Origin: JAQSWP01 sp040255215
Lineage (GTDB): Bacteria > Pseudomonadota > Alphaproteobacteria > Reyranellales > JAQSWP01
Length of the DNA stretch: 64,000 nt
Direction of reading: 5' to 3'
Assembly (NCBI GenBank): GCA_040255215.1
Contig: JBDZUM010000002.1
Span: 1-64,000 of the forward strand
The translations under genes were made by a program, and so were the position numbers. The notes beneath the pieces were generated by a model. The model saw only the letters and a program-made list of their open reading frames with translations. It did no database searches and was not told the DNA's origin. This document shows, in pieces, positions 1 to 8,114 of the stretch (positions within the stretch are counted from its first letter, which is position 1; each line of letters begins with the position of its first letter).

Positions 1-2
1 TG

Positions 3-83
3 GCCGATCCGTTCGGGCACGGGCTGTGCCTGATCCAGTTCACGGCGGCGGGGTATGACGCGGTGAGCGAGCGGGTGGGGTGA
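3..83 (+). CDS. VOC (glyoxalase-like) protein, C-terminal end
   Basis: Only the last 26 codons lie in the window, ending in TGA at 81-83; the gene begins upstream. The residues read ADPFGHGLCLIQFTAAGYDA followed by VSERVG. The 'DPFGHGLCLIQF..GYD' pattern is the usual final strand and tail of vicinal-oxygen-chelate proteins (glyoxalase/bleomycin-resistance fold), where 'DPDG/DPFGH' precedes the last metal-facing strand. The substrate cannot be inferred from the fragment. A second complete VOC gene lies at 53693-54061. Confidence 0.6.
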   Translation, partial: ADPFGHGLCLIQFTAAGYDAVSERVG

Positions 84-143
84 AACCACCCGTCTCGGCT
101 GCCGGCCTGATCTGGTCCTGCGAGCTGCTGACTTCCCTCCCGG

Positions 144-581
144 CTAAAGCCCCAGCACCCAAAGGCTCGACCGTTTGCGCAGGGCGTTTTCCGCCACTGC
201 CGCCAGGCCGGCAACCATCCGGAGGAGCTGGGCCTTCCTGATGATGAAGTTCTCAGGGTCCACCAGGATGCGGTTGTCCATGCGCAGCAGGCCTTCGGCC
301 GAGTGGGCAGCGGCGATGGCATTCGCCGAATGGTCGAGCAGCCTCAGCCAGTGGTTGGTCTGACGCAGGTTAAGCCGCGTTTCACCGTACCGGTCGAAGC
401 GCGGCGCCACCGTCAGCATACTGCGCTGGAACGGTACGAAACCTTCCTTGCGCACGTAAATCGATTGCTCGTTGTACCAGGTGATATGTTCGCCAAACTC
501 ACCCGGGAACTCGAACACATCGGTGCCGCGGAACTGCGACCGCGAGGTGTAGACCCTGTACTCGGGATAGGAATTGTCCAT
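144..581 (-). CDS. hypothetical protein, 145 aa
   Basis: I do not recognise the family. The start was set at the ATG (579-581, minus strand), preceded by a strong GGAGGT Shine-Dalgarno four bases away; the frame stays open further upstream but that part is Pro/Ala/Gly-rich and looks non-coding. The protein is soluble, with no signal peptide or membrane segment. Its N-terminal half has many aromatics (YPEYRVYTSR, FEFPGEFGEHITWYNEQSIYV). Its C-terminal half is helical, with a run NHWLRLLDHSANAIAAAHSA and a final basic stretch. No catalytic motif is visible. It may form a unit with the small minus-strand gene 350 bp upstream. Confidence 0.7.
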   Translation of the reverse strand: MDNSYPEYRVYTSRSQFRGTDVFEFPGEFGEHITWYNEQSIYVRKEGFVPFQRSMLTVAPRFDRYGETRLNLRQTNHWLRLLDHSANAIAAAHSAEGLLRMDNRILVDPENFIIRKAQLLRMVAGLAAVAENALRKRSSLWVLGL

Positions 582-928
582 GCGACCTCCATGCCGGAAT
601 CGGCTGCTGAATGTCGCTGGAGATGTCGGACCTCTGACGCCTTGGAAGCGTACTCCGCTGGGGAGCCTGGCACCGATCGCACACGCCGGAGCCCGGTTTC
701 TCGGGGTGCCAATCTCCCCTACGCTTCCCGGACCCCTGATCGCCAGAGGGCCGGCGTTTGTATAGCAGGGCAAGGCGGGCGGTGCCAAGGCTGGGCAGGA
801 CGCGCCGGGGTCCAATTCCCCGAGGTAGCCCAACAACGGGGCAACCGCCCCTCTTGGCGCGGGACAGGCAGCACTGGAATCATTGCCGCAGCAAGCAACG
901 GTTTCAGGCGCTACGGAACGGCCTTCTG
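582..928. other. intergenic stretch, nothing recognised
   Basis: About 350 bp between two minus-strand genes. The first bases hold the Shine-Dalgarno and presumably the promoter of the gene ending at 144. I see no convincing ORF, hairpin terminator or RNA. Open frames here have no ribosome site and atypical composition. Confidence 0.4.
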
Positions 929-1063
929 CTAGGCAGCAGTCTCACCCTTTGCAGCCTTCTTTGCTGCCCTACGTTCCGCCTTCCAGAAATTCCGCTTGGT
1001 CCAGCGCAGGTGCTTCCACCATTCGCCTGCCGCAGTGAGAACGCCTTTCTTTACGGTCGCCAT
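929..1063 (-). CDS. small basic protein, 44 aa
   Basis: A short frame running ATG (1061-1063) to TAG (929-931). It encodes MATVKKGVLTAAGEWWKHLR, then WTKRNFWKAERRAAKKAAKG and ETAA. A GAGG Shine-Dalgarno sits five bases before the ATG. It is rich in Lys, Arg, Ala and Trp, with a WW/W aromatic pattern that could form an amphipathic basic helix contacting nucleic acid or membrane. I do not know a named family. The ordered pattern and ribosome site argue it is a real gene rather than chance, but it is shorter than many annotation thresholds. Confidence 0.6.
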   Translation of the reverse strand: MATVKKGVLTAAGEWWKHLRWTKRNFWKAERRAAKKAAKGETAA

Positions 1064-1520
1064 GACAGCCTCAAAAGATCAGGTGCCAGCGGCAGGAGGG
1101 TCGGCACAGGAACCAATATCCTGGCGCCTCCCGCCTTAGCAGCACTGCCGCGACTGGCGCGCGCTCTCTACCGAATGGCGGGGAAAACTGCAAGTTGTGG
1201 ACCGGCCCGGCTCCGCCTGAACTAAGCGGGCCGTCGCCGTCCGCCCGTCAGAATCGGGAGGGGTAACCGCCTGACCGGTATCCGCTAAGGGCGTAACAAG
1301 CTCGGATCGGGATGCGGACGGCGCGGCGCTTTGGTTTAGCGTCTGCCGTCCATATACTTGCCTTCGCCGCCATGCGGCTTGGCCCCTCGGTGCGGTTTGC
1401 AATAGGTAGCCCCCAAGGCGTATCCCCGGCAGGTGACAATGAACTGCCGGGAGACGCCAATCGCACACGCGCCGGAGAAGGACGAAATGAGTTCGCCTCT
1501 CCATCTGAGCCCCGCCCTCC
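1064..1520. other. intergenic stretch, nothing firm
   Basis: About 460 bp without a gene I can support. On the minus strand 1336-1490 is an open stretch of about 50 codons with plausible composition, but it has no ATG, GTG or TTG start with a ribosome site (see rejected items). No terminator or RNA structure was recognised. Confidence 0.35.
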
Positions 1521-1772
1521 CTAAAGATCCGGCCGCATCGGAATCTGGTCGCCTTCCCAGGGCGGCGTTTCCTCGACCCGGATGGTGACGCGCTTGTCCC
1601 TGCAGCCGCGGCAGCGCGAGCGGCGGCGCAGGTCGTTCAAGATCATGTCGCCGTAGCGGTCGATGAACGGCGCCCGGGCGTAGCCCTGCAGCGCCGCCTC
1701 GTTGCGGCAGGGGCGGCAGGCAATGCGGATGCGCTTGCGGTGGGCGCGCAAGGTTTCGAGCCGCACCGGCAT
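1521..1772 (-). CDS. small CxxC/CxxC protein, 83 aa
   Basis: The protein begins MPVRLETLRAHRKRIRIACR. It carries two CxxC pairs, ACRPCR near residue 20 and RCRGCR near residue 55, about 35 residues apart. This is the spacing expected of a small zinc ribbon, followed by an acidic tail (EETPPWEGD). It is therefore probably a zinc-stabilised nucleic-acid or protein-binding domain, but no specific function can be given. The ATG at 1770-1772 lacks a clear Shine-Dalgarno; a longer N-terminus up to 1925 is open but would overlap the divergent gene at 1915. A degenerate partial copy lies at 2270-2318. Confidence 0.6.
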   Translation of the reverse strand: MPVRLETLRAHRKRIRIACRPCRNEAALQGYARAPFIDRYGDMILNDLRRRSRCRGCRDKRVTIRVEETPPWEGDQIPMRPDL

Positions 1773-1914
1773 TGGAAGAATGTCGCCCGTCCGTCTCCGG
1801 GGCGTCGCCGCGACAGCGCGCCAGCGATTCGCCAGCGCACGCGCCAGCAATTTGCGGCCTAGCGATCCACAGCGGCGATCGGGCAGCTTCGCCTCTTCGA
1901 CAGAGGAGGCCGCG

Positions 1915-2253
1915 ATGCGCCGCAATTCGAACAGCCATTACTTCTACGAACTGAAGCGCGCCAAGATCGACTACGTGTTCCGCGCCTATGTGATGCACCA
2001 GGGCGAGGCCTGGCCGGACAGGTACAGGCTGCTGTGCCGGCTGGCGGCCGAATGCGGCGACCACCGGACATGGGGCGAGATGGTCCACCCCGACGGCGAG
2101 ATCCAGGATTGGATCGTGTGGGCGTTCAAGGACCACCGGCACAAGCTGAGTTTCGAGGCCGGTGTGCCGGCGATCATGGCGCGCGAGTTCACTTTGCCCG
2201 AAACCGCGCCCTTGCCCGTGGGGCGTTACGGCGCGGCGCGCGACTCGCGATAG
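1915..2253 (+). CDS. hypothetical protein, 112 aa
   Basis: Start ATG at 1915 is preceded by GAGGAGG with good spacing. The protein MRRNSNSHYFYELKRAKIDY... is small, charged and soluble, with many Trp and His (WPDRYRLLCRLAAECGDHRTW, IQDWIVWAFKDHRH). I see no signal peptide, membrane segment or known catalytic motif, and no family comes to mind. It is divergent from the CxxC protein at 1521-1772, with which it may share a promoter region. Coding density and the ribosome site make the gene itself likely. Confidence 0.65.
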   Translation: MRRNSNSHYFYELKRAKIDYVFRAYVMHQGEAWPDRYRLLCRLAAECGDHRTWGEMVHPDGEIQDWIVWAFKDHRHKLSFEAGVPAIMAREFTLPETAPLPVGRYGAARDSR

Positions 2254-2269
2254 ACGCCGCGGAAGGCGC

Positions 2270-2318
2270 GTTGCGGCGGGGCGGCAGGCGATGCGGATGC
2301 GCTTGCGGTGGTCGTGCA
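2270..2318 (-). pseudogene. partial copy of the 1521-1772 gene
   Basis: The 49 bp closely match 1701-1750, with one deleted base and a few substitutions. On the minus strand it still reads HDHRKRIRIACRP, against LRAHRKRIRIACRP in the intact gene, and then loses frame. No start, second CxxC or remaining length is present, so it is a remnant of a duplication flanking the gene at 1915-2253. Confidence 0.5.
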
Positions 2319-2356
2319 GAGAGCTGGCTTGATATGGCGTCGCCGACGCGACGCCG

Positions 2357-2404
2357 CACCCTCATCCGGGCTTCGCCCACCTTCTCCCGCGGGCGGGAGA
2401 AGGG
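2357..2404. repeat. dispersed palindromic repeat, CTTCTCCC family
   Basis: It contains CCTTCTCCCGCGGGCGGGAGAAGG (2379-2402 approx.), a near-perfect hairpin preceded by CCCTCATCCGGGCTTCGCCC. Related copies with 'CCCTCACCCC...CTCTCCCC' lie at 28293-28409, 28775-28815 and 48867-48990. It is a non-coding mobile palindrome, like those common in alphaproteobacteria. Confidence 0.7.
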
Positions 2405-2479
2405 ACAAGAAGGAAGAGGAACCGCGCCGTTGCGCCTGCCGTTGCCTGACTCACAGTCATGCAAACGGAAGGAACGGAC

Positions 2480-3127
2480 ATGGACACGACCTCGAAACGC
2501 GCGCTGTGCAGGGCATTGCTGAGCGGGGCGCTGCTGGGCGGCGCTGCGATGGCGCTTTCGGCTTGCGGCGATGGCGGCGGGGCCTCGCCCTATCAGAATA
2601 CCGGAAGCCTGCCGCGCGATGGCGGCGCCTATGACGACAGCATTCCCGGCGGGCCGCGCAACATCGAGGGGCCGCGTCTGCTCGAGCCGATCCCGCAATC
2701 GACGCGGTCCGAGCGGCAGTCGCGCGACGGGCGGGCGCGGGCCAATGCGCTGCTGCTGAGCCAGGCGCCGGACGAGGAGCCGGATGAAGGCGATCGGCCG
2801 CTGCCCAAGATCTCGGGCGGCGGCGCGGTGCTGGCGCAGGCGGTGAAGCAGGACGACGAGCGGCCGCCCGCCACCATCCGCCAGCGGCTCAACGAAGGCG
2901 CCGGATCTTCTTCCACCGGCGATTCGAATGCGCCAGCGCCGGACCAGGGCGGCTCGGGCACGACGCCGAACAGCGGCTCGGGCGGCAGTGGTTCGAGTGG
3001 CGGTGGTTCGAGTGGCGGTGGTTCGGGCGGAACGAGCGGTAGCGGCTCGAGTGGTGGCTCGTCGGGCGGTGGTTCGTCGGGCGGTGGTTCGTCGGGTGGC
3101 GGTTCGTCGGGTGGATCGGGCGGGTAG
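2480..3127 (+). CDS. lipoprotein with Gly/Ser-rich tail, 215 aa
   Basis: The N-terminus has a basic region, a hydrophobic stretch (ALLSGALLGGAAMALSAC) and a lipobox with Cys29, so this is a predicted lipoprotein. The middle is acidic, charged and probably disordered. The last 60 residues are almost only Gly and Ser, from imperfect tandem codon repeats (2953-3126). ATG at 2480 follows GGAAGGA; an upstream in-frame ATG at 2459 is less well placed. No enzymatic domain is visible. The Gly/Ser tail looks like a flexible linker with no domain after it, which may mean the length varies between strains. Function unknown; envelope-associated by inference. Confidence 0.75.
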   Translation: MDTTSKRALCRALLSGALLGGAAMALSACGDGGGASPYQNTGSLPRDGGAYDDSIPGGPRNIEGPRLLEPIPQSTRSERQSRDGRARANALLLSQAPDEEPDEGDRPLPKISGGGAVLAQAVKQDDERPPATIRQRLNEGAGSSSTGDSNAPAPDQGGSGTTPNSGSGGSGSSGGGSSGGGSGGTSGSGSSGGSSGGGSSGGGSSGGGSSGGSGG

Positions 3128-3164
3128 GAAAGCGTCAGCTCCACTCTGCCGGCTTTCTTCAGTC

Positions 3165-3336
3165 GTCATCCCGGCCGCAGCCCGCAGGGCGGAGAGCCGG
3201 GACCCATCATGTCGGCGACTTGCAATGGAGAGTCGGCGTTATGGGTCCCGGGTCTCGCTGCGCTCGCCCGGGATGACAAAGAGAGAGGGGCGTTCGTCCG
3301 GGATGACAAAGAGAGAGGCGTTCGTCCGGGATGAGA
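3165..3336. repeat. dispersed palindromic repeat, GTCATCCCGG family, plus tandem tail
   Basis: 3165-3277 is an imperfect inverted repeat, with GTCATCCCGGCC...GCCGGGACCCAT on one side and ATGGGTCCCGG...CCCGGGATGAC on the other. The right end is followed by two further copies of a unit of about 30 bp ending CCGGGATGACAAAGAGAGA. Sister copies are at 11314-11419 (right half only), 13285-13396 and 26238-26367. Confidence 0.8.
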
Positions 3337-3367
3337 AGAAGAGCCCCTCTCTCCGTCACCCTGAGCA

Positions 3368-3577
3368 ATTAGCGAAGGGTCTTCTCTCCCGCGGGTAGAT
3401 CTTTCGGGTGGAGAGAAGATGCNNNNNNNNNNNNNNNNNNNNNNNNNNNNNNNNNNNNNNNNNNNNNNNNNNNNNNNNNNNNNNNNNNNNNNNNNNNNNN
3501 NNNNNNNNNNNNNNNNNNNNNNATTAGCGAAGGGTCTTCTCTCCCGCGGGTAGATCTTTCGGGTGGAGAGAAGATGC
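3368..3577. repeat. 55-bp direct repeat flanking an assembly gap
   Basis: Bases 3368-3422 and 3523-3577 are identical over 55 bp, starting ATTAGCGAAGGGTCTTCTCT. They sit immediately on either side of the 100-N run. This is most simply two contig ends that overlap but were joined with a fixed-size gap, so the true sequence probably contains one copy. The element itself is another intergenic palindrome type (CACCCTGAGCAATTAGCGAAGG). Confidence 0.7.
3423..3522. other. assembly gap (100 N)
   Basis: Exactly 100 N, the conventional unknown-length spacer. The identical flanks suggest little or no missing sequence. Confidence 0.95.
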
Positions 3578-3643
3578 TTCGCTGCGCTCAGCATGACGGA
3601 AAAAAGCTCAGCATGAGGGCGGAAGAAGAAGCAGGCGCGGCAT

Positions 3644-3696
3644 GTCGGTGCCGTTGGGACTACGTCGGTGCCGTTGGGGCTACGTCGGTGCCGCGG
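3644..3696. repeat. 20-bp tandem repeat
   Basis: About 2.7 copies of GTCGGTGCCGTTGGGACTAC in a gene-free stretch between the repeat cluster and the lipoprotein gene at 3844. No coding role is apparent. Confidence 0.6.
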
Positions 3697-3843
3697 GGGG
3701 CGGCGAATCCAATCGAGTCGGAACGAAGGCGGGCGGGGGGTCGTTGAGGGCGCAACGGGAGCGCGATGGGAAGCACGCGCAGTCCACTGTCATGAGCCAA
3801 ATGTCATGAGCGGGGGAAAAGGGAAAATCTGAAGGAGGACGGT

Positions 3844-4410
3844 ATGACTTTACGACATCTTAAATCGAGCGCGGCGATCGCGGCCCTGCTGGGCGGCGGC
3901 CTGGCGCTGTCGGCGTGCGGCGACAGCGGCTTCATGGGCACCGGCATCGGCGCCTCGAACAACACCGCATCGACCAACGAGGCGCGGGTCAACCCGGGCA
4001 ACACCGACCGCATGATGGATCGCAACACCTACGGCAATTCGGTGCTGTATTCGGATGGCTCGATCCGCCACAGCGACGGCACGATCTACTACGGCGACGG
4101 GATGGTGCGTTATCCGGACGGCACGGTGACGGCGGTGCCGCTGCGCCAGGGCCAGCCGCCCAATCCGGCGCCGGGCCAGGGGCCGGTCTACCAGCAGGGC
4201 AACGTGCAGGCCAGCGCGCCGGCCAAGTATTCGTCGTGGCGCTACACCGACGGCACCATCGTGACGCCGGACGGCACGATCTACTACACCACGGGTCTCG
4301 TCCGTTATCCGGACGGTACGACGCAGACCCTGGAGCAGCGTTCGGGCACGGCCAATCCGGCGCCGGGCCAGGGGCCGGCCGGCCGCACCACCAACCGGGT
4401 GCGCGGCTAG
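3844..4410 (+). CDS. lipoprotein with DG-type repeats, 188 aa
   Basis: ATG at 3844 follows GAAGGAGG. A lipobox LALSAC puts the lipidated residue at Cys25. The mature part has two blocks of short repeats: GSIRHSDGTIYYGDGMVRYP around residues 70-95, and GTIVTPDGTIYYTTGLVRYP around 140-160. Each block is followed by a Pro-rich NPAPGQGP segment. These 'DGTIxYxDG' units resemble short beta-hairpin repeats (MORN/WG-like) and suggest a small repeat beta structure on the periplasmic or surface side. Function is unknown. A rho-independent terminator follows 50 bp downstream, so it is probably monocistronic. Confidence 0.8.
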   Translation: MTLRHLKSSAAIAALLGGGLALSACGDSGFMGTGIGASNNTASTNEARVNPGNTDRMMDRNTYGNSVLYSDGSIRHSDGTIYYGDGMVRYPDGTVTAVPLRQGQPPNPAPGQGPVYQQGNVQASAPAKYSSWRYTDGTIVTPDGTIYYTTGLVRYPDGTTQTLEQRSGTANPAPGQGPAGRTTNRVRG

Positions 4411-4457
4411 ACCCTGAAGCGTCTCTCTCCGGAGAGGCGCATCGATACAAGATTAAG

Positions 4458-4493
4458 ACCCTCTTCCCGCCGAAGCGCGGGGAGAGGGTTTTT
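4458..4493 (+). terminator. rho-independent terminator
   Basis: ACCCTCTTCCCGC, loop CGAA, then GCGCGGGGAGAGGGT running into TTTTT. It terminates the lipoprotein gene ending at 4410. Confidence 0.8.
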
Positions 4494-4542
4494 GCATTCC
4501 GGGTGCTGTAATGCGGATGGCGGGCCGGGCTATAGTGGGCGC

Positions 4543-6264
4543 ATGAGCACCATGTTCGCCGCCCCCGCCTTCGCCGCCGCCCCTGCGGGTTTCGCCAGCT
4601 CGGCGGCGCGGCTGGCGGCGGTGCGGCGGCTGGAAATGGTGGTCGGCGCGCATGAGCGCAAGGCGGGGCCGGACCAGCCCAATGGCGGCGTGCCGGGCTT
4701 CGCCGTCGCCGTGCTGCAGGGCGACGATCTGCTGCTGCGCGGCGGGGTCGGGCTGGCCTCGATCGAGCAGGGCGTGGCGATCGGCCCGCGCACGTCGTTC
4801 CGCATCGCCTCGATCTCGAAGCAGTTCACCTGCGCTGCGGTGCTGCTGCTGGCGCGCGAGGGCGCGCTCGACATCGACGCCGACATTCGCGACGTGCTGC
4901 CCGGCCGGCTGCCGGGGCTGGGCGCGATCAAGGCCGGCGCGCTGAGCCTGCGCAACCTGATGCATATGAGCTCGGGCCTGCGCGACTATCTGACGATGTT
5001 CCGGGCCGGCGGCGTCGAGCTCGATCATGTGGTGAGCGAGGCGGCGATCGACGCGCTAATCGACCGGCATGCGGCGCTGAACTTCGAACCGGCAACGCGC
5101 TTTCTCTACAGCAACACCAATTACCGGCTGCTGGGCCAGGCGGTCGAAAAGGTTTCGGGCCTGGCGCTGGGCGAATTCCTCAAGCGGCGGATCTTCGAGC
5201 CGCTGGGCATGGCCGGCACGCGCCATACGCCCGATCCCTTCGCGGTCGAGGCCGGGCTGGCCAGCGCCTATCTGCAGCAGGCCGACGGCGCGGGGCGGTT
5301 CGATGCGCGCGGGCTGCAGTGGCGGCGCGCGGCGCAGGGTTTCGCGCTGGGCGGCGAAGGCGGGCTGGTGTCGTGCCTCGACGACCTGCTGCTGTGGTCG
5401 CGCGCCCTGCTGGCGCCGCCGCGCGGCTTCGAGTTCCTGCCGGCGCTGCTGGCGACGACGCAGACCTTCACGCATGGCCATGGCAACGTCTACGCCCGCG
5501 GCCAGGAGGCGCTCGCCTATCGCGGGCTGGCGACGATCGGCCATGGCGGGCTGTGGCCGGACTATCGCAGCGAGATGCTGCTGGCGCCCGCGCGCGGCAT
5601 CGCGGTGCTGGTGCTGGCCAACGATTCTGGCGTCAATCCGCATGCGCTGGCGCGGCGGCTGCTCGATGCGCTGCTGTGGGACGAGCTGGGCGCGCCCGAT
5701 GCCGGCACCGGCAAGCCGCCGCCGCCCGGCCTCTATTTCGACGACGAACATGGGCTGCTGGTCGAGATCGGCGGCCCCCATCCGCTGCACGGCAACGCGC
5801 CGACCCTGACGCTGTTCTCGGCCGTCATGCCGCTGCGCGCGGAGGCCGATGGCTGGTGGGCGGCGGAAGCCGGCGCCATCGTCGCCAAGGTGAAGGCGCG
5901 CAAGGACGGAATCGAGTTCGTCGACGATGCCGGCAGGACGCAGGCGCTGAAGAAGCTGCAACGCGCGGCGGCGCTGCCCAGCGGCATCGAGGGCGGCTGG
6001 CGCTGCGCCGAGCTCGACTGCCGCTGGACCATCGTCAAGCCGGGCGGCAACGCCGACGCCGATGTCGGCGTGTCGGGGCCGCTGCTGCGCGCGGTCGGCT
6101 TCTGGCGGGCAAGGCCGATCGCCGGCGACTGGATCGAGATCGTGGCGCCCGGCCGCTTCCTGCCGGCCAGCTGGACGGCGCGGCTGACGCGCTCGGCCGC
6201 CGCCGGCGATGCGCTGGAGGCCCACACCGCACGCGCCCGGCATCTGCGCTTCGTCAGGGAGTAG
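4543..6264 (+). CDS. serine hydrolase, class C beta-lactamase / D-aminopeptidase type
   Basis: This is a 573-aa penicillin-binding-protein-like hydrolase. The nucleophile motif SISK is at residues 90-93 and the second motif Y-S-N at 189-191, within a classic beta-lactamase/esterase core (residues about 50-390). The core is followed by a C-terminal extension of about 180 residues predicted to be beta-rich. The length and extra C-terminal part resemble D-aminopeptidase (DAP) of Ochrobactrum rather than ordinary class C beta-lactamases. No signal peptide is evident, so cytoplasmic action on D-amino-acid peptides or small esters is inferred. It stands alone, 46 bp before lptE, and may be co-transcribed with it. 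Exact substrate unknown. Confidence 0.8.
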   Translation: MSTMFAAPAFAAAPAGFASSAARLAAVRRLEMVVGAHERKAGPDQPNGGVPGFAVAVLQGDDLLLRGGVGLASIEQGVAIGPRTSFRIASISKQFTCAAVLLLAREGALDIDADIRDVLPGRLPGLGAIKAGALSLRNLMHMSSGLRDYLTMFRAGGVELDHVVSEAAIDALIDRHAALNFEPATRFLYSNTNYRLLGQAVEKVSGLALGEFLKRRIFEPLGMAGTRHTPDPFAVEAGLASAYLQQADGAGRFDARGLQWRRAAQGFALGGEGGLVSCLDDLLLWSRALLAPPRGFEFLPALLATTQTFTHGHGNVYARGQEALAYRGLATIGHGGLWPDYRSEMLLAPARGIAVLVLANDSGVNPHALARRLLDALLWDELGAPDAGTGKPPPPGLYFDDEHGLLVEIGGPHPLHGNAPTLTLFSAVMPLRAEADGWWAAEAGAIVAKVKARKDGIEFVDDAGRTQALKKLQRAAALPSGIEGGWRCAELDCRWTIVKPGGNADADVGVSGPLLRAVGFWRARPIAGDWIEIVAPGRFLPASWTARLTRSAAAGDALEAHTARARHLRFVRE

Positions 6265-6310
6265 CGCGCGGTTTCGTGCGTGACCGGCCCGGGCGCGAAA
6301 GGATATATAG

Positions 6311-6847
6311 ATGCGCATGATGCGCCGCCCGTCGACCTTCGCGTCCGCCGTCGTTCCCGCCCTCGCCCTGCTGCTGGCGCTGGCGGCGTGCGGCTTCGAA
6401 CCGCTCTACGGCAATCGCGAGCAGCCGGGCGATGCGGTGTTCAACGATTTCCACCAGACCAAGGTCGCCACCATTCCCGAGCGCAGCGGCCAGATGCTGC
6501 GCAACGCGCTGCTCGACCGCATGAACTATCGCGGCGAGCCGGCGCAGCCGGCCTACGAGCTGAAGATCGATCTCGACGAGACGCGGCGCGACGTGCTGGT
6601 GCGCTCGGACGAGGTGGCGACGGCGGCCGACCTGACGCTCGCGGCGCGCTACCGGCTGGTATCGACGGCCGACGGGCGGACGCTGAACGAGGGCACCGCC
6701 CGCTCGATCGTGCGCTACAACGTGCTGGCCAGCCCCTACGCCACCTTGAGCTCGGCCGAGGACGCCAGGCGGCGGGCGACGGTGCAGCTGGCCGAAGACA
6801 TCCGCGCCCGTCTCGGCGTCTACTTCAACAGCGCCAAGGGGCGCTAG
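6311..6847 (+). CDS. lptE: LPS-assembly lipoprotein LptE
   Basis: Predicted outer-membrane lipoprotein of 178 aa. It has an N-terminal hydrophobic segment and lipobox LAAC with Cys27, immediately followed by GFEPLYG, the hallmark start of mature LptE. LptE plugs the LptD beta-barrel in the final transfer of lipopolysaccharide to the cell surface. The body has the expected alternating alpha/beta pattern and length. AAAGGA precedes the ATG. In most alphaproteobacteria lptE lies between leuS and holA; here holA is 5.3 kb downstream behind three TPR genes, and leuS is about 20 kb away on the other strand. Confidence 0.85.
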   Translation: MRMMRRPSTFASAVVPALALLLALAACGFEPLYGNREQPGDAVFNDFHQTKVATIPERSGQMLRNALLDRMNYRGEPAQPAYELKIDLDETRRDVLVRSDEVATAADLTLAARYRLVSTADGRTLNEGTARSIVRYNVLASPYATLSSAEDARRRATVQLAEDIRARLGVYFNSAKGR

Positions 6848-6943
6848 GCGCACCGCCGGACGCGGCAGCCCATACGATTGCAGCGCCGTCTGATGCCTAA
6901 TCCTGGTTGCGGCCGGGCGGGGTTGGCCGATCATGCTTTCGCC

Positions 6944-8020
6944 ATGACCGCCGCCATAACCGCTGCCATGACCGCGCGTTTCCCGACGATCCGCTTCGTT
7001 CTCGCCGCCCTGCCGGCGCTGGCCCTGCCCGGCCCCGCGGCGGCGGTGCCCGACCATGTCTATCCGGAACTGCTGAAAGCCTGTCTCGACTGGGAGGGCG
7101 TGCCCGGCATCGTGATCATCGGCTGCAACGTGGTGATCAGCGAGGGCAAGGAAGACAAGAAAACGACGGCGATGGCCTACAACAATCGCGGCATCGCCCA
7201 TGGCCGCGTCGAGATGCACAACGAGGAACTGGCCGACTACAACGCGGCCATCGCGCTCAATCGCGACTACGCCAACGCCTACAACAATCGCGGCATCGCC
7301 TATGCCGATCGCGGCGAGTTCGACGCGGCCTTCGCCGATTTCGCAACGGCGTTGCGGCTGAAGCCGGGCTTCATGCCGACCCTGCGCGCGCGGGCCAAAG
7401 CCTACCAGCAGAGCGGCCAGTACGAGCTTGCGCTGGCCGAACACGACCGGTTCGTGCGCAGCTCGGGCAACCTATGGCGCTCGCTGCACGAGCGCGGCGA
7501 TCTGCTGCTTGCCATGGGCCGGGCCGACGACGCGCTGGCCGACTACAACGAGGTGCTGCGCCTGCATCGCGACGACGCCGACGCCTATTTCCAGCGTGGC
7601 CGGGCGTGGCGGATGAAGGGCGATGCCGCCCGCGCCCTGGCCGATTTCGACCGCGCCATGTCGATCGGCGCCGAGGCCCCGGCCGGCAACACGCTGGCCG
7701 GACGCGGCTGGGCGCTGGCGGTGATGGGCCGGCTCGACGAAGCCGTCGCCGTCGCCGATCGGGTGCTGACGCGGCGCGGCCATCCCGATCTCTACGTGAC
7801 GCGCGGCTTCGTCGAACTGCTGCGCGGCCGGTTCGCGGCGGCCAAGAGCGACTTCGATGCGGCGCTGGTGAAGAAGCCGGCCATGGCCGATGCCCTGTTC
7901 GGCCGCGGCCTGGCGCGGCTGAAACTGGGCGACGCGGCCGGCAACGACGACATCGCCGCCGCCCGCAAGCGGCTGGCGGTGATCGACGTGCAGTTCGCCG
8001 TCGCCGGACTGAAGCCCTAG
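6944..8020 (+). CDS. secreted TPR-repeat protein (paralogue 1 of 3)
   Basis: 358 aa with a Sec-type signal (about residues 1-37, ending GPAAAVPD). It is followed by at least six tetratricopeptide units recognisable from YNNRGIAYADRGEFDAAFAD and FQRGRAWRMKGDAARALADF. TPR solenoids bind peptides or partner proteins; no enzymatic domain is present, so it is probably a periplasmic scaffold. It shares its overall plan and C-terminal ending (...FAVAGLKP) with the next two genes (FANWGLKP and YARWGMRR), so the three arose by tandem duplication. ATG at 6944 was chosen because it opens the signal peptide. Confidence 0.75.
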   Translation: MTAAITAAMTARFPTIRFVLAALPALALPGPAAAVPDHVYPELLKACLDWEGVPGIVIIGCNVVISEGKEDKKTTAMAYNNRGIAHGRVEMHNEELADYNAAIALNRDYANAYNNRGIAYADRGEFDAAFADFATALRLKPGFMPTLRARAKAYQQSGQYELALAEHDRFVRSSGNLWRSLHERGDLLLAMGRADDALADYNEVLRLHRDDADAYFQRGRAWRMKGDAARALADFDRAMSIGAEAPAGNTLAGRGWALAVMGRLDEAVAVADRVLTRRGHPDLYVTRGFVELLRGRFAAAKSDFDAALVKKPAMADALFGRGLARLKLGDAAGNDDIAAARKRLAVIDVQFAVAGLKP

Positions 8021-8114
8021 GCGCATCTGCCGGCGACCGATCCGTCCTTGCGTTTGTCGTTGGCGAAGGTTTGCGCCGATTGCGCGCGGTGGCGGGCTGC
8101 CGCACGATTGGCGC

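Noticed and set aside
1336..1490. Open stretch of about 50 codons on the minus strand
   Set aside because: No ATG/GTG/TTG start with a ribosome site, so not annotated.
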